Assembly (NCBI GenBank): GCA_902567765.1
Contig: CACFNI010000005.1
Coordinates: forward strand, 1-64,000
Length of the DNA stretch: 64,000 nucleotides
Direction of reading: 5' to 3'
Source of the DNA: an uncultured Pelagibacteraceae bacterium
Lineage (GTDB): Bacteria > Pseudomonadota > Alphaproteobacteria > Pelagibacterales > Pelagibacteraceae
Shown: positions 52,832 through 62,229 of the stretch, one piece after another
Position numbering within the stretch: the stretch's first letter is position 1
Layout: each line of letters begins with the position of its first letter
The notes under the pieces: model-generated
Told to the model about the DNA's origin: nothing
What the model saw: only the letters and a program-made list of their open reading frames with translations
The model's database searches: none
Position numbers and translations under genes: made by a program

Positions 52832-53998
52832 ATGAACTTTGGATACTTTTGTAACACTACTAATTGGAACAAAAAACCTTATACACAAATAATAGAAGAG
52901 GCTAGAGAGATCACAGAATATTGTGATAAAAATAATTGGAATTCTATTTGGTATACTGAACATCATTTTAATTATGAGGGAATGGAATCTTGTACCAATC
53001 CATTAATGATGTGTGCAGATGCTGCAGCGAGAACTAAAAATATTCGATTAGGGCAAGCTTGTAACGTAATTACATTTCACAACCCTATAAGACTTGCTGA
53101 AGATATTGCTACACTTGATCAACTGTCAAAAGGAAGAGTCGAAGTAGGAATCGGAAGAGGTGTTTACGGAAGAGAAGCTATTAATATGAATAAAGAAGCT
53201 GACTTAAAAGATCAGGCAAAAAATTTCAGACTATTCTCAGAAACTTTAGAAATAATGAAAAAAGCGTGGTCAAAAGATTTCTTTTCTCACCAAGGAGAAT
53301 TTTATACATACCCATCTCCCAATTTTATTTGGCAACATGATATGAGTCCCCCAAAAGAAAATATAGTTGATTTAAAAACAAACGAATTAAAACAAATATC
53401 TGTTTTGCCAAAACCTTATCAAAAGCCTTTTCCTCCTATTTCTCAAGTCGTTGATGGAGAAAGATCAATTCAGTGGGCTGCTGAAAATGGACTAAACACA
53501 ATTATGTGGATACCAACAGTAAAGGCTTTGAAAAAAAGATTTGAAATTTTTAAAGAGGCAAAATCTAAAGCAGAAAATAGAGATGTTCCATTAGGCGAAG
53601 GTATTAGTTTAGTTAGAGACATGTTTATTGCAGAAACTATGGATGAGGCAGAAAAGATGGCCGGGGAACATATTGTAAATTATATGCGATGGGTCTGTCA
53701 TTGGAGAGGGTTAGGGAACCATATGGATCCAGATGAAAAGTTACCAGAGACAAAAAATAAATTAGATTTATTAAATTATGAATTTCTTCATAAAAGAAAT
53801 CTTTTATTTGGAACACCTGAATTTGTAATTGAAAAAATTAAAGAACTACAACAAGAACTAAATCTTCAAAACTTACAAGTGTGGTCTAATTTTCCTGGTA
53901 TTAAACATGAAGATTGCATGAGAAGTATCAAATTATTCACTGAAGAAGTAATTCCAAATATAAATTCTGTAAATACAAACATTCAAAGAGCAAGCTAG
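52832..53998 (+). CDS. LLM-class flavin-dependent oxidoreductase
   Basis: The 388-residue protein belongs to the bacterial-luciferase-like family: W-Y-T-E-H-H-F near residue 36, A-E-D-I-A-T-L-D near 90, and G-R-V-E-V-G-I-G-R-G near 103. These enzymes use reduced FMN and O2 to oxygenate or cleave small substrates. A flavin reductase partner is not present in the window. It heads a four-gene operon with DUF1185, an alpha/beta hydrolase and an aldehyde dehydrogenase. The substrate is unknown. Confidence 0.87.
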   Translation: MNFGYFCNTTNWNKKPYTQIIEEAREITEYCDKNNWNSIWYTEHHFNYEGMESCTNPLMMCADAAARTKNIRLGQACNVITFHNPIRLAEDIATLDQLSKGRVEVGIGRGVYGREAINMNKEADLKDQAKNFRLFSETLEIMKKAWSKDFFSHQGEFYTYPSPNFIWQHDMSPPKENIVDLKTNELKQISVLPKPYQKPFPPISQVVDGERSIQWAAENGLNTIMWIPTVKALKKRFEIFKEAKSKAENRDVPLGEGISLVRDMFIAETMDEAEKMAGEHIVNYMRWVCHWRGLGNHMDPDEKLPETKNKLDLLNYEFLHKRNLLFGTPEFVIEKIKELQQELNLQNLQVWSNFPGIKHEDCMRSIKLFTEEVIPNINSVNTNIQRAS

Positions 53999-54001
53999 TT
54001 A

Positions 54002-54589
54002 ATGGATTTAAAACTCAGAAAATTTGCTAAATTTGTAGATAAAACTTTTATTGAAGGTGGAAAAAAAGCAAAGGAACCAGTATTGCTAGTTTCTGTTGCA
54101 GCTGTTATTGAAAATCCTTGGGCTGGCAAAGGTTTTGTGGAAGATTTAAAACCTGAAATATTAGATCTTGCACCTAAGCTAGGAGACCTTTTAGTTCCGG
54201 AATTAACTAAAGAAATTGGTTCTGGAGATAAAATTTTAGCCTATGGAAAAGCTGCCATGGTTGGTTTGAATGGTGAAATAGAGCATGCCTCAGCTTTCAT
54301 TCACACACTAAGATTTGGAAATAAATTTAGAGATGCTGTTGGTGGAACTTCTTATTTAAGCTTTACAAATTCAAGAGGATCAGCAGGAGCAAAAATTTCT
54401 ATTCCGATGATGCATAAAACTGATGCAGGTTTAAGGCCTTTTTATTTAACTCATGAATTTACAATACACGATGCTCCAAACGAGAATGAAATTGTAGTAG
54501 CGATTGGTGGAGCTCCAAATGGAAGAGCTCACGCTAGAACAGGTGATAGATATCAAGATATGAAAGAGATGGGTATTGAGCCTAAATAA
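54002..54589 (+). CDS. DUF1185 (amino acid synthesis) family protein
   Basis: The 195-residue protein matches the family labelled amino acid synthesis (DUF1185): N-P-W-A-G-K-G-F near residue 38, G-K-A-A-M-V-G-L-N-G near 83, F-I-H-T-L-R-F-G-N near 99, and G-A-P-N-G-R-A-H-A-R near 175. The biochemical function is not known. It starts three bases after the luciferase-like gene and overlaps the hydrolase gene by 14 bases, so it probably acts in the same pathway. Confidence 0.83.
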   Translation: MDLKLRKFAKFVDKTFIEGGKKAKEPVLLVSVAAVIENPWAGKGFVEDLKPEILDLAPKLGDLLVPELTKEIGSGDKILAYGKAAMVGLNGEIEHASAFIHTLRFGNKFRDAVGGTSYLSFTNSRGSAGAKISIPMMHKTDAGLRPFYLTHEFTIHDAPNENEIVVAIGGAPNGRAHARTGDRYQDMKEMGIEPK

Positions 54590-55352
54590 TCAAAATTATT
54601 ACACTTTCATCGATCATAAAACTCCCCCAATAGTTTTTATACATGGAGTTGGTTTAGATCGAAATATGTGGAAACCACAAATTGATTTTTTCAAAAAGAA
54701 TTCTACATTAACTTACGATCTTCTCGGGCATGGTAAATCTTCTTTTACAGGAGAAAAAATAAATATAGAGGATTATGTAAAACAATTAGATACTTTAACT
54801 AAAAATCTAAAAATTGATAAGTTTCATCTTGTTGGTTTTTCAATTGGATCGTTAATAGCTTTAAATTTTGCATCTGAATTTGAAAAAAAAATTAACTCTT
54901 TAACTTTGATTTCGACTACATACAAAAGAAATAAAAAACAAAGACAAGAAGTTATAGATAGAGTTAATTTAGCAAAATTAAACAAACCTATTTCTAACCT
55001 TGCGCTAAAGAGATGGTTTTCAGATGATTATCTTCTTAAAAATCCAAACATACTTAAAGATTTTATTAAAATCCTTAACAAAAGTTCCGATGATCAAAAA
55101 AACTTTATTAAAGCTTATGAGTTATTCGCATACTATGAGGATAAAATTGAAAAAATTAAAAAAATAAATACTAGAACTCTTATTATGACTGGGTCTAATG
55201 ATCCAGGATCTACTCCAGAAATGTCAAAAAATCTGTCAAAAGATATTAAAAATTCGACATACAAAGAAATAAATAATGGTAAGCATTTGTGTAGTATTGA
55301 ATGTGCAGATGATGTTAATATTATCATCAAAAAATTTATAGAAAATGTCTAA
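54576..55352 (+). CDS. Alpha/beta hydrolase
   Basis: The 258-residue protein has the alpha/beta hydrolase pattern: oxyanion-hole H-G-V-G near residue 24, nucleophile G-F-S-I-G-S near 90, acid in G-S-N-D-P near 210, and catalytic His in N-G-K-H-L near 236. It could cleave an ester, lactone or C-C bond of the product of the luciferase-like enzyme. The start is TTG at 54576 inside the DUF1185 gene. No better start fits before the conserved N-terminus. Confidence 0.84.
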   Translation: MSLNNQNYYTFIDHKTPPIVFIHGVGLDRNMWKPQIDFFKKNSTLTYDLLGHGKSSFTGEKINIEDYVKQLDTLTKNLKIDKFHLVGFSIGSLIALNFASEFEKKINSLTLISTTYKRNKKQRQEVIDRVNLAKLNKPISNLALKRWFSDDYLLKNPNILKDFIKILNKSSDDQKNFIKAYELFAYYEDKIEKIKKINTRTLIMTGSNDPGSTPEMSKNLSKDIKNSTYKEINNGKHLCSIECADDVNIIIKKFIENV

Positions 55353-56826
55353 ATTAAAAAAATATAAAATGTTTATTGATGGAGAATGGGTAGACTCCGA
55401 AAGCAAAAAAACTTTTAAAACGTTAAATCCTGAAACCAACGAACCATGGGCAGAAGTGCCAGAAGCAAATGAAAAAGATATTGATAAGGCTGTAAAAGCT
55501 GCGCAAAAAGCATTTGAAGGTAGTTGGCCAAGTTTATTTCCTAGAGAAAGAGCTTCATATTTAAGAGCAATAGCAAATGAATTAAGAGAAAATGCAGAAT
55601 TATTGGGAAAAATTGAAACAATTGATACAGGCAAATTGTTTAAGGAAACAAAAAATCAGGCTAACTATATAGCTGAATATTATGATTACTATGCAGGACT
55701 AGCTGACAAAGTTGAAGGAACAGTTTTGCCAATAGATAAAGCTAATATGCAAGTTATTACAACAAGGGTTCCTATTGGAGTTGTAGCTGCAATTATTCCG
55801 TGGAATTCTCAAATGTTATTAACTGCCGTAAAATTAGCTCCAGCGCTTGCTATGGGCAATACTGTTGTAATTAAATCATCAGAGCTTGCTCCGGCAACTT
55901 TATTTGAATTTGGAAAGCTAATTGAAAAAACAAAAATTCCTAAAGGGGTTGTAAATATTATATCAGGATATGGGGAACCTTGTGGAAAATCATTAACTTC
56001 CCATGATTTGGTTGAAAGAATTGCTTTTACAGGAGGACCTGAAACAGCAAGACATATTATAAAAAATTCAGCAGAAAATTTATCTCAAGTAAGCCTCGAA
56101 CTTGGCGGCAAAAGTCCTGTAGCTGTTTTTGAAGATGCAGATCTAGAAAACGCATTAAATGGAATCACAGCTGGAATTTTTGGCGCTAGCGGTCAAAGTT
56201 GTATTGCAGGATCGAGATTATATATACAGAAAAATATTTATGAAAATTTTTTAGATAAAATTGTAAATAAAGCAAAAAAAATTAAACTGGGCTCCCCTAT
56301 GGATAATGCTACCCAAATGGGGCCGTTAAACAGTTTAAAACAGTTAGAGATTATTGAAAAAAATATTAAACTTACATTGGATCAAGGCGGTAAACTTAGA
56401 TGTGGAGGAAAAAGACACAGCATGTCAAATAAAGGATACTATTTTCCTCCCACTGTAATTGAATGCAATAACCATAACCTACCAACTGCAGAAAATGAAT
56501 TATTTGGTCCTGTTTTATCAGTAATGAAATTTGATACTGAAGAGGAAGTAATTAAAAAAATGAATGATAATCAATATGGATTATCGTCGGGAGTTTATAC
56601 AAAAAATATTAATAGAGCGTTAAGAGTATCTAAGGCAATACGCGCAGGTATCACTTTTGTAAATACATACCGTTTAATTTCACCATCTGCTCCTTTTGGG
56701 GGAATTAAAGATAGTGGTTATGGTAAAGAGGCGGGAATTGAGTCAATTAAAGATTACACCAGAATTAAAACAACTTGGTTTAACACATCTGATAAACCAA
56801 TGGATGACCCCTTCACAATGGGTTAA
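55345..56826 (+). CDS. NAD(P)-dependent aldehyde dehydrogenase
   Basis: The 493-residue protein is a complete ALDH: oxyanion Asn in I-I-P-W-N-S near residue 151, catalytic Glu in L-E-L-G-G-K-S near 250, catalytic Cys in G-Q-S-C-I-A-G near 285, and a C-terminal F-G-G-I-K-D-S-G-Y-G. It oxidises an aldehyde to an acid. Betaine-aldehyde-like or catabolic semialdehyde roles are possible. It overlaps the hydrolase gene by eight bases and closes the operon. Confidence 0.88.
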   Translation: MSKLKKYKMFIDGEWVDSESKKTFKTLNPETNEPWAEVPEANEKDIDKAVKAAQKAFEGSWPSLFPRERASYLRAIANELRENAELLGKIETIDTGKLFKETKNQANYIAEYYDYYAGLADKVEGTVLPIDKANMQVITTRVPIGVVAAIIPWNSQMLLTAVKLAPALAMGNTVVIKSSELAPATLFEFGKLIEKTKIPKGVVNIISGYGEPCGKSLTSHDLVERIAFTGGPETARHIIKNSAENLSQVSLELGGKSPVAVFEDADLENALNGITAGIFGASGQSCIAGSRLYIQKNIYENFLDKIVNKAKKIKLGSPMDNATQMGPLNSLKQLEIIEKNIKLTLDQGGKLRCGGKRHSMSNKGYYFPPTVIECNNHNLPTAENELFGPVLSVMKFDTEEEVIKKMNDNQYGLSSGVYTKNINRALRVSKAIRAGITFVNTYRLISPSAPFGGIKDSGYGKEAGIESIKDYTRIKTTWFNTSDKPMDDPFTMG

Positions 56827-56924
56827 ATTCATTGAAATTTCTATAAATTTAAGTTTTTTTCCCTAAAAAAACAAAAATTACTTATTGAAAATTTAAACTA
56901 ATAAGATTTAATTTAATCTTTATA

Positions 56925-56938
56925 AATTGTTAACAATT
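56925..56938 (+). promoter_or_regulatory. 14-bp perfect palindrome upstream of livK
   Basis: The sequence A-A-T-T-G-T-T-A-A-C-A-A-T-T is a perfect 14-bp palindrome. It ends 11 bases before the livK start codon and just before the Shine-Dalgarno A-A-G-G-A (56940-56944). Position and symmetry are those of an operator for a dimeric regulator. AT-rich DNA makes short palindromes common by chance, so the call is tentative. Confidence 0.35.
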
Positions 56939-56949
56939 AAGGAATAATT

Positions 56950-58140
56950 ATGCGAAAATTAATCTTAGCTGTATTTTTATTTGTTTCTACAATGACAACA
57001 AATTCTAATGCGGATGGACATGGAATTAAAATGGGAATTATTTTAGGTTTCACTGGTCCAATAGAATCTCTTACGCCAGCAATGGCTGCGTCTGCTGAAC
57101 TTGCATTTAAGGAAGTTTCGGACTCAGGATCTTTGTTGGGAGGTAAAAAAATATCAGTAGAAAGAGCTGACTCAACTTGTGTTGATTCTGCTGCTGCTAC
57201 TTCAGCTGCTGAAGGTTTGGTTTCAAATGGTGTTGTAGCTATTATGGGAGCTGACTGTTCTGGAGTTACAGGTGCTATTGCAACAAATGTTGCAGTACCA
57301 AATGGTGTTGTTATGATTTCACCATCTGCAACATCTCCTGGATTAACTGATCTAAAAGATAATGGTTATTTTTTTAGAACAGCTCCATCAGATGCTAGAG
57401 GTGGTCAAATTTTAGCTGATATTACTAAAGATAGAAAAATTAAGAGTGTAGCAATAACTTATACAAACAATGACTATGGAAAAGGTTTAGCAGATGTTTA
57501 TGCTGCTGCCGTTAAAGCTCATGGTATAAAGGTTACAACTTCAGCGGCTCACGAAGATGGCAAAGCTGATTACTCTGCAGAAGTAGCAACTTTGGCATCA
57601 GCTGGTGGTGATGCAGTTGCTGTTATCGGTTACTTAGACCAAGGTGGAAAAGGAATCATTCAAGGGTCTTTAGACTCTGGAGCATTTGATACTTTTATTC
57701 TATCAGATGGTATGATTGGTGACTCATTAACAGATACTTTTGGAAAATCTTTAAATAAATCTTTTGGTTCTCTACCAGGATCAACAGGAAAAGGTGCTGG
57801 TGTATTTACAAAAGTGGCTAAAGCAGCTGGAATTGACTCGTCTGGTCCTTATACTGGAGAGTCTTATGATGCAGCAGCTCTAATTACTCTTGCAATGCAA
57901 GCTGGTGGTAAAGCAGATAGAGCTACTATTCAAAAGAATGTGATGTCTGTTGCAAACGCTCCTGGTAAGAAGATATATCCAGGTGAACTAAAAAAAGCAC
58001 TAGATTTACTAGCAAAAGGTAAAGACATTAATTACGAAGGTGCAACTGGTGTTGAGTTTACAGAAGTTGGAGAAGCTTTTGGTTCTTTCTTAGAAAAAGA
58101 AATAAAAGGTGGTAAATTTAAGACTAAAAAGCAAAGATAA
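56950..58140 (+). CDS. livK: Branched-chain amino acid-type ABC substrate-binding protein (LivK-like)
   Basis: The 396-residue protein has a signal peptide (about residues 1-21) and a type-1 periplasmic binding fold: I-K-M-G-I-I-L-G-F-T-G-P near residue 25 and M-I-S-P-S-A-T-S-P near 118. It captures an amino acid, amide or other small ligand for the LivHMGF importer encoded on the opposite strand at 59851-63717. It follows the luciferase-like operon by 123 bases, has its own Shine-Dalgarno and a strong terminator, and is therefore probably expressed alone. Confidence 0.88.
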   Translation: MRKLILAVFLFVSTMTTNSNADGHGIKMGIILGFTGPIESLTPAMAASAELAFKEVSDSGSLLGGKKISVERADSTCVDSAAATSAAEGLVSNGVVAIMGADCSGVTGAIATNVAVPNGVVMISPSATSPGLTDLKDNGYFFRTAPSDARGGQILADITKDRKIKSVAITYTNNDYGKGLADVYAAAVKAHGIKVTTSAAHEDGKADYSAEVATLASAGGDAVAVIGYLDQGGKGIIQGSLDSGAFDTFILSDGMIGDSLTDTFGKSLNKSFGSLPGSTGKGAGVFTKVAKAAGIDSSGPYTGESYDAAALITLAMQAGGKADRATIQKNVMSVANAPGKKIYPGELKKALDLLAKGKDINYEGATGVEFTEVGEAFGSFLEKEIKGGKFKTKKQR

Positions 58141-58156
58141 TATTTAATATTATAAG

Positions 58157-58180
58157 CCTCAGCGGAGAAATCTGCTGAGG
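58157..58180 (+). terminator. Intrinsic terminator after livK
   Basis: A 10-bp stem (C-C-T-C-A-G-C-G-G-A pairing with T-C-T-G-C-T-G-A-G-G, one G-U) has a G-A-A-A loop and is followed directly by a run of nine T. This is the clearest rho-independent terminator in the window and ends the livK transcript 17 bases after its stop. Confidence 0.92.
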
Positions 58181-58187
58181 TTTTTTT

Positions 58188-59351
58188 TTATTTTTTACCT
58201 AATACATCTGCCCTAATTGTAACTAAAATAATTATAATCATAAAAGGTACACACATTATGTTCATTATTTTCCAATTAGTTAATGTTAGAAAAATACCAG
58301 CAGATAAACTTCCTAAAGCGTGAACAGAATAAACTATAAAATCATTTAATCCTTGTGCTTTAAATTTTTCTTCCTCTCTATAGGTGAGAGTAAGTAAGCT
58401 AGTACCTGAAATAAATAAAAAATTCCATCCTATTCCTAAAAATATTAATGCAAACATATAATTAAAAAAAGTTTGTTCAAAAAAACTTGCAATTATAGTT
58501 ATGCTATAAAAGACTAAACCTACATATATTATATTGCTGTGACCAAACTTTTTAATTATATATCCAGTTATAAGCGAAGGTAAAAACATAGAAGCAACAT
58601 GAAATTGAATAACAAAACTTGTTTTACTCAAACTGAAATTTTCCATTACATGCATACTTATTGGAGTTGCAGTCATAAGAAAAGTCATTATTGCATATCC
58701 AAACGCAGATGCTATTAAAGCTTGAAGAAATTTTGGCTGTGAGAGTAATTCTAAATAACCTCTACCAACATATTCTAAACTCGTTTCAGTTTTTGATTTA
58801 CTTTCATAAAATAAAAAAAGTATTGAAGGAATAAAAGTTAGAAATGCAAGTGAGAGATACGAGCCAACGTATAAATTTTCGCTGATTAAGTCCTTTGTAT
58901 AATTTGCTAAACTTGGTCCTAAAAAAGCTGAAATAATTCCACCAAACAATAATATTGAAATAGCTTTAGGAGCGATACTTTTATCAACACTTTCGGCGGC
59001 TGCAAAACGATACTGATGGGTAAATGCCATTCCAATACCAATTAAAAGATTTGCAAAACAAAATAAAAAAAAATTTTGTATGAATATAGAATAAGCTGCT
59101 AATATTGAAAAAATTGAATTACCAATTGAAGCTATTATGAAACCATTTTTTCTTCCGATTAAGCTCATTAGTTTTGAGGCAATTATAGAACCTATAGCGA
59201 TTCCAATGATGGAAATAGACATAGGTAAAGTTGCTAAGGATTTTATTGGACTTATTTGAGATCCGATAATTCCACTCAAAAAAACTGTTACAGGTGCTGC
59301 AGTAAAACTAAAAACTTGACTAATTAATAAAACAAAAAGATTTTTATTCAT
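58188..59351 (-). CDS. MFS transporter
   Basis: The 387-residue membrane protein has twelve hydrophobic segments, with the loop motif K-L-M-S-L-I-G-R-K-N-G after TM2 and a related G-Y-I-I-K-K-F-G-H-S-N in the second half. It is a general major facilitator; substrate and direction are unknown. It converges on livK. A 126-base spacer separates it from the thioredoxin-like gene, and nothing further was recognised there. Confidence 0.86.
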   Translation of the reverse strand: MNKNLFVLLISQVFSFTAAPVTVFLSGIIGSQISPIKSLATLPMSISIIGIAIGSIIASKLMSLIGRKNGFIIASIGNSIFSILAAYSIFIQNFFLFCFANLLIGIGMAFTHQYRFAAAESVDKSIAPKAISILLFGGIISAFLGPSLANYTKDLISENLYVGSYLSLAFLTFIPSILFLFYESKSKTETSLEYVGRGYLELLSQPKFLQALIASAFGYAIMTFLMTATPISMHVMENFSLSKTSFVIQFHVASMFLPSLITGYIIKKFGHSNIIYVGLVFYSITIIASFFEQTFFNYMFALIFLGIGWNFLFISGTSLLTLTYREEEKFKAQGLNDFIVYSVHALGSLSAGIFLTLTNWKIMNIMCVPFMIIIILVTIRADVLGKK

Positions 59352-59477
59352 TCAAAAATGAATATCTAGATTAACATTTATTATGCTATATGCTAGACTT
59401 TATAATTCAACAAAATTTGTCTTTTTAAAGCTCTTAGGATCTAATTAATTTTTATATTAGTGATTTAATGAGAAATC

Positions 59478-59849
59478 TTAAATAAATTTTTTTATTACTT
59501 TATAAATTTCTTTTTTACTTGTTTCACCTATACTTCTATAAACTTCTTTATTATCTTTAAAAATCAGAATTGTACTTTGATACTCAACATTAAATAAATT
59601 TGAAATTTCTTTATTTGTAACATCAAATGCAAAATATTCTACATTATCAAATTCTTTGTTTGCTTTATTTAGAACTTTCATTTGACTTGCACACGATGAG
59701 CAATATTTAATCCACGAACTAACAACTACAACCTTCCCCTCTAATTGGGCATTTTTAAAAAGTTTTTCATTGAACGTTGTCTTTTTATCCAAAGCAAAAG
59801 AATTTAAAGGTAAAAGTATAAATAATAAAATTAATGTCTTTTTAAACAT
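59478..59849 (-). CDS. Secreted thioredoxin-like protein
   Basis: The 123-residue protein has a signal peptide (about residues 1-19, ending N-S-F-A) and a thioredoxin fold with C-S-S-C in I-K-Y-C-S-S-C-A-S-Q near residue 52 and a cis-Pro position replaced by S-T in Y-Q-S-T-I-L-I. It is probably a periplasmic thiol-disulfide protein. It begins one base after the livM stop and so is the last gene of the liv transcript, an unusual partner for an amino acid importer. Confidence 0.8.
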   Translation of the reverse strand: MFKKTLILLFILLPLNSFALDKKTTFNEKLFKNAQLEGKVVVVSSWIKYCSSCASQMKVLNKANKEFDNVEYFAFDVTNKEISNLFNVEYQSTILIFKDNKEVYRSIGETSKKEIYKVIKKFI

Positions 59850-59850
59850 A

Positions 59851-61221
59851 CTACTGTTTTATTATTTTTTCTGGCAGAATGCCCTGTGGTCTATAGCGCA
59901 TTATTACCAATAAACCTATACCAATCATTAAAAATCTGAAATATGGTGCGCTTTCAATTAAACGAACTTTTATCATATTTGTCTCAGGTAAATGAGCTGT
60001 AAAAAAATTAATCAAAAATAGCGCCATTGGACCAGCTTGAACCCATAAAAACCAAACTACAAAACCACCTAATATTGCTCCAAAATTGTTTCCAGTTCCA
60101 CCCACTATAACCATAACCCAAATAACAAAAGTATATCTCATAGGTCTATAACTTCCTGGTGTAAATAATCCATCATTTGTTACCATCATTGCGCCTGCAA
60201 TTCCGACAACTGCCGAACCTAAAATAAAAATTAATAAATGTTCTTTAACAATATTTTTTCCCATGGCGCTTGCTGCCGCTTCATTATCTCTTATTGCTCT
60301 CATTTTTCTTCCCCATGGAGAATAAAGAGCTTTTTGCGTTATGATTAATAAAATAATTACAACTGATAAAAATAATCCAGCCATACAAAGTTTCACATAA
60401 ACTGAAGACGCATCAATTACTAATTGGTTTAATAAATCCTGTTTTTCTGAAACTGTAGAAATTAAATTTAATTTAGTAGAATTAAATTTTTCAACTAAAT
60501 TAATAAACCATTGTGAATTTTGCAAATCTACTTCATATGGCACAGGTCTTTTTAAACCAATTACATTTTTAACTCCTCTTGCAAGCCAATCTTCATGTTT
60601 AATTACTGAAACAACAATTTCTGCAATTAATAAAGTAGCGATAGCTAAATAATCTGCTCTTAATCCTAAAGCAATTTTACCAACCACATATGCAAGACCT
60701 CCTGCAAAAATTCCTCCTACAATCCATGAGAACATCACAGGCATTCCTAAGCCACCTAAAAATCCTGTTTTAGCTGGTTCGACTGCCTCTATGCCTTCTA
60801 TAGCAGGTCCAGAAATAAATCTTAGTAAAATTATACCCACTACGATTATCCCTGAAATAAAATAATTTTTATATTTACTTTGTTTAAATTTATTTAGAAC
60901 ATACTTGATAGCAAAAACCATTCCGACGATTAATAATAAGCAGATCATCATATTAAAGCCACCTACCGCCCATGCTTCTGGAACTGGTGCGACTGAAACA
61001 AGCACAACCGCAAGACCTCCAAGAGCTGTATATCCCATTATTCCAAAATTAATTAATCCTGCATATCCCCACTGAATATTAGCTCCCATTGTCATTACAG
61101 CAGATATCATACAATAATTAAAAATTGTTAGAGCAATTGACCACGACTGAAATATTCCAACTAAAATAATTAGCACAAACATAATTAAATATGCAGTTAT
61201 TACGTTTAAATAATTCTTCAT
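59851..61221 (-). CDS. livM: Branched-chain amino acid-type ABC permease LivM
   Basis: The 456-residue permease is longer than usual (about 320-420). About ten hydrophobic segments are seen, including I-N-F-G-I-M-G-Y-T-A-L-G near residue 57 and the C-terminal G-G-T-G-N-N-F-G-A-I-L-G near 376. A hydrophilic insert of about 55 residues follows I-K-H-E-D-W near 213, and a second extra segment near 110-160 carries one or two more helices. It forms the membrane channel with LivH, which it overlaps by four bases. Confidence 0.87.
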   Translation of the reverse strand: MKNYLNVITAYLIMFVLIILVGIFQSWSIALTIFNYCMISAVMTMGANIQWGYAGLINFGIMGYTALGGLAVVLVSVAPVPEAWAVGGFNMMICLLLIVGMVFAIKYVLNKFKQSKYKNYFISGIIVVGIILLRFISGPAIEGIEAVEPAKTGFLGGLGMPVMFSWIVGGIFAGGLAYVVGKIALGLRADYLAIATLLIAEIVVSVIKHEDWLARGVKNVIGLKRPVPYEVDLQNSQWFINLVEKFNSTKLNLISTVSEKQDLLNQLVIDASSVYVKLCMAGLFLSVVIILLIITQKALYSPWGRKMRAIRDNEAAASAMGKNIVKEHLLIFILGSAVVGIAGAMMVTNDGLFTPGSYRPMRYTFVIWVMVIVGGTGNNFGAILGGFVVWFLWVQAGPMALFLINFFTAHLPETNMIKVRLIESAPYFRFLMIGIGLLVIMRYRPQGILPEKIIKQ

Positions 61222-62228
61222 AAAATCTTTCCTTTAAAAATCCCTGAAGGTCTGAATAATAAAACTATAACTAAAATTGAAAAAGAGACTGCGAATTTGT
61301 AATCAGTTGATAATAATTGCATTAATGAATCTGGCTCCAGGCTTTCAGGTAAAATATAGATAAAAAATTTCTTGTAAGCGTAAGTTATAAATATTTCCCC
61401 AAATGCAACTACATATCCACCAAGAAAAGCTCCAAATGGATTTCCTATTCCCCCAACAATTGCTGCAGCAAATATAGGAAGCATATTGTTAAAATATACA
61501 AATGGTTTATAACTTTTATCAAGCCCATACAAAACACCCCCTACCGTAGCTAAAACCCCAGCTATAACCCAAGTCAACAATACAACACGTTTTGGATCAA
61601 TACCTGATAATAAAGCTAAGTCTTCATTGTCAGAATATGCACGCATACTTGTTCCAGTTTTTGTTTTATTTAAAAACCAAAACATCAAAGAAACTACAAT
61701 AATCGTAATTATAATTGTGATTAATTGTGTTGATTTAAAAGCTAAACCTTCATTTAAGCCTGTCATTTCTTTAAATTCATTTGCCTTTAAGATGAATTTT
61801 TCTCCATCTAAAAATCTCCGGTCGTAAGGTCCAATTATTATTCTTATGATTGCCTGTGTAACAAACATCACACCTACACTGACCATTGCAAGTTGAACGG
61901 GTGGACTTTTTTTAATTCTGTAGTAACTAAAAACAAATTTATCAATTAAAAGCATATAAAGTATCATCATTAATATTGCGAAAGGCAAAGTAAGGAGTGC
62001 GGTTGGTAAGAAACCAAAATTGATGCCTTTAGATTGGAAATAAAACGTTAATAACACTGCAAACATTGTTCCAAAAGACATCATGTCTCCAGTTGCAAAA
62101 TTTGCAAATCTTAAAACACCATAAATAAGTGTTACAAAAATTGCTCCCAGTGCTAACTGAGATCCATACGCTAAAGCTGGTATTATTGTGTAATTTAAAA
62201 GTAAAATAAATGCATTTAAAAAGTCCAT
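61218..62228 (-). CDS. livH: Branched-chain amino acid-type ABC permease LivH
   Basis: The protein of about 336 residues has some eight hydrophobic segments and LivH motifs: F-A-N-F-A-T-G-D-M near residue 42, S-G-I-D-P-K-R-V near 205, and G-G-I-G-N-P-F-G-A-F-L-G near 264. The ATG at 62228, one base after the livF stop, is preferred over an upstream in-frame non-ATG start at 62294 inside livF. Confidence 0.88.
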   Translation of the reverse strand: MDFLNAFILLLNYTIIPALAYGSQLALGAIFVTLIYGVLRFANFATGDMMSFGTMFAVLLTFYFQSKGINFGFLPTALLTLPFAILMMILYMLLIDKFVFSYYRIKKSPPVQLAMVSVGVMFVTQAIIRIIIGPYDRRFLDGEKFILKANEFKEMTGLNEGLAFKSTQLITIIITIIVVSLMFWFLNKTKTGTSMRAYSDNEDLALLSGIDPKRVVLLTWVIAGVLATVGGVLYGLDKSYKPFVYFNNMLPIFAAAIVGGIGNPFGAFLGGYVVAFGEIFITYAYKKFFIYILPESLEPDSLMQLLSTDYKFAVSFSILVIVLLFRPSGIFKGKIL

Positions 62229-62229
62229 A

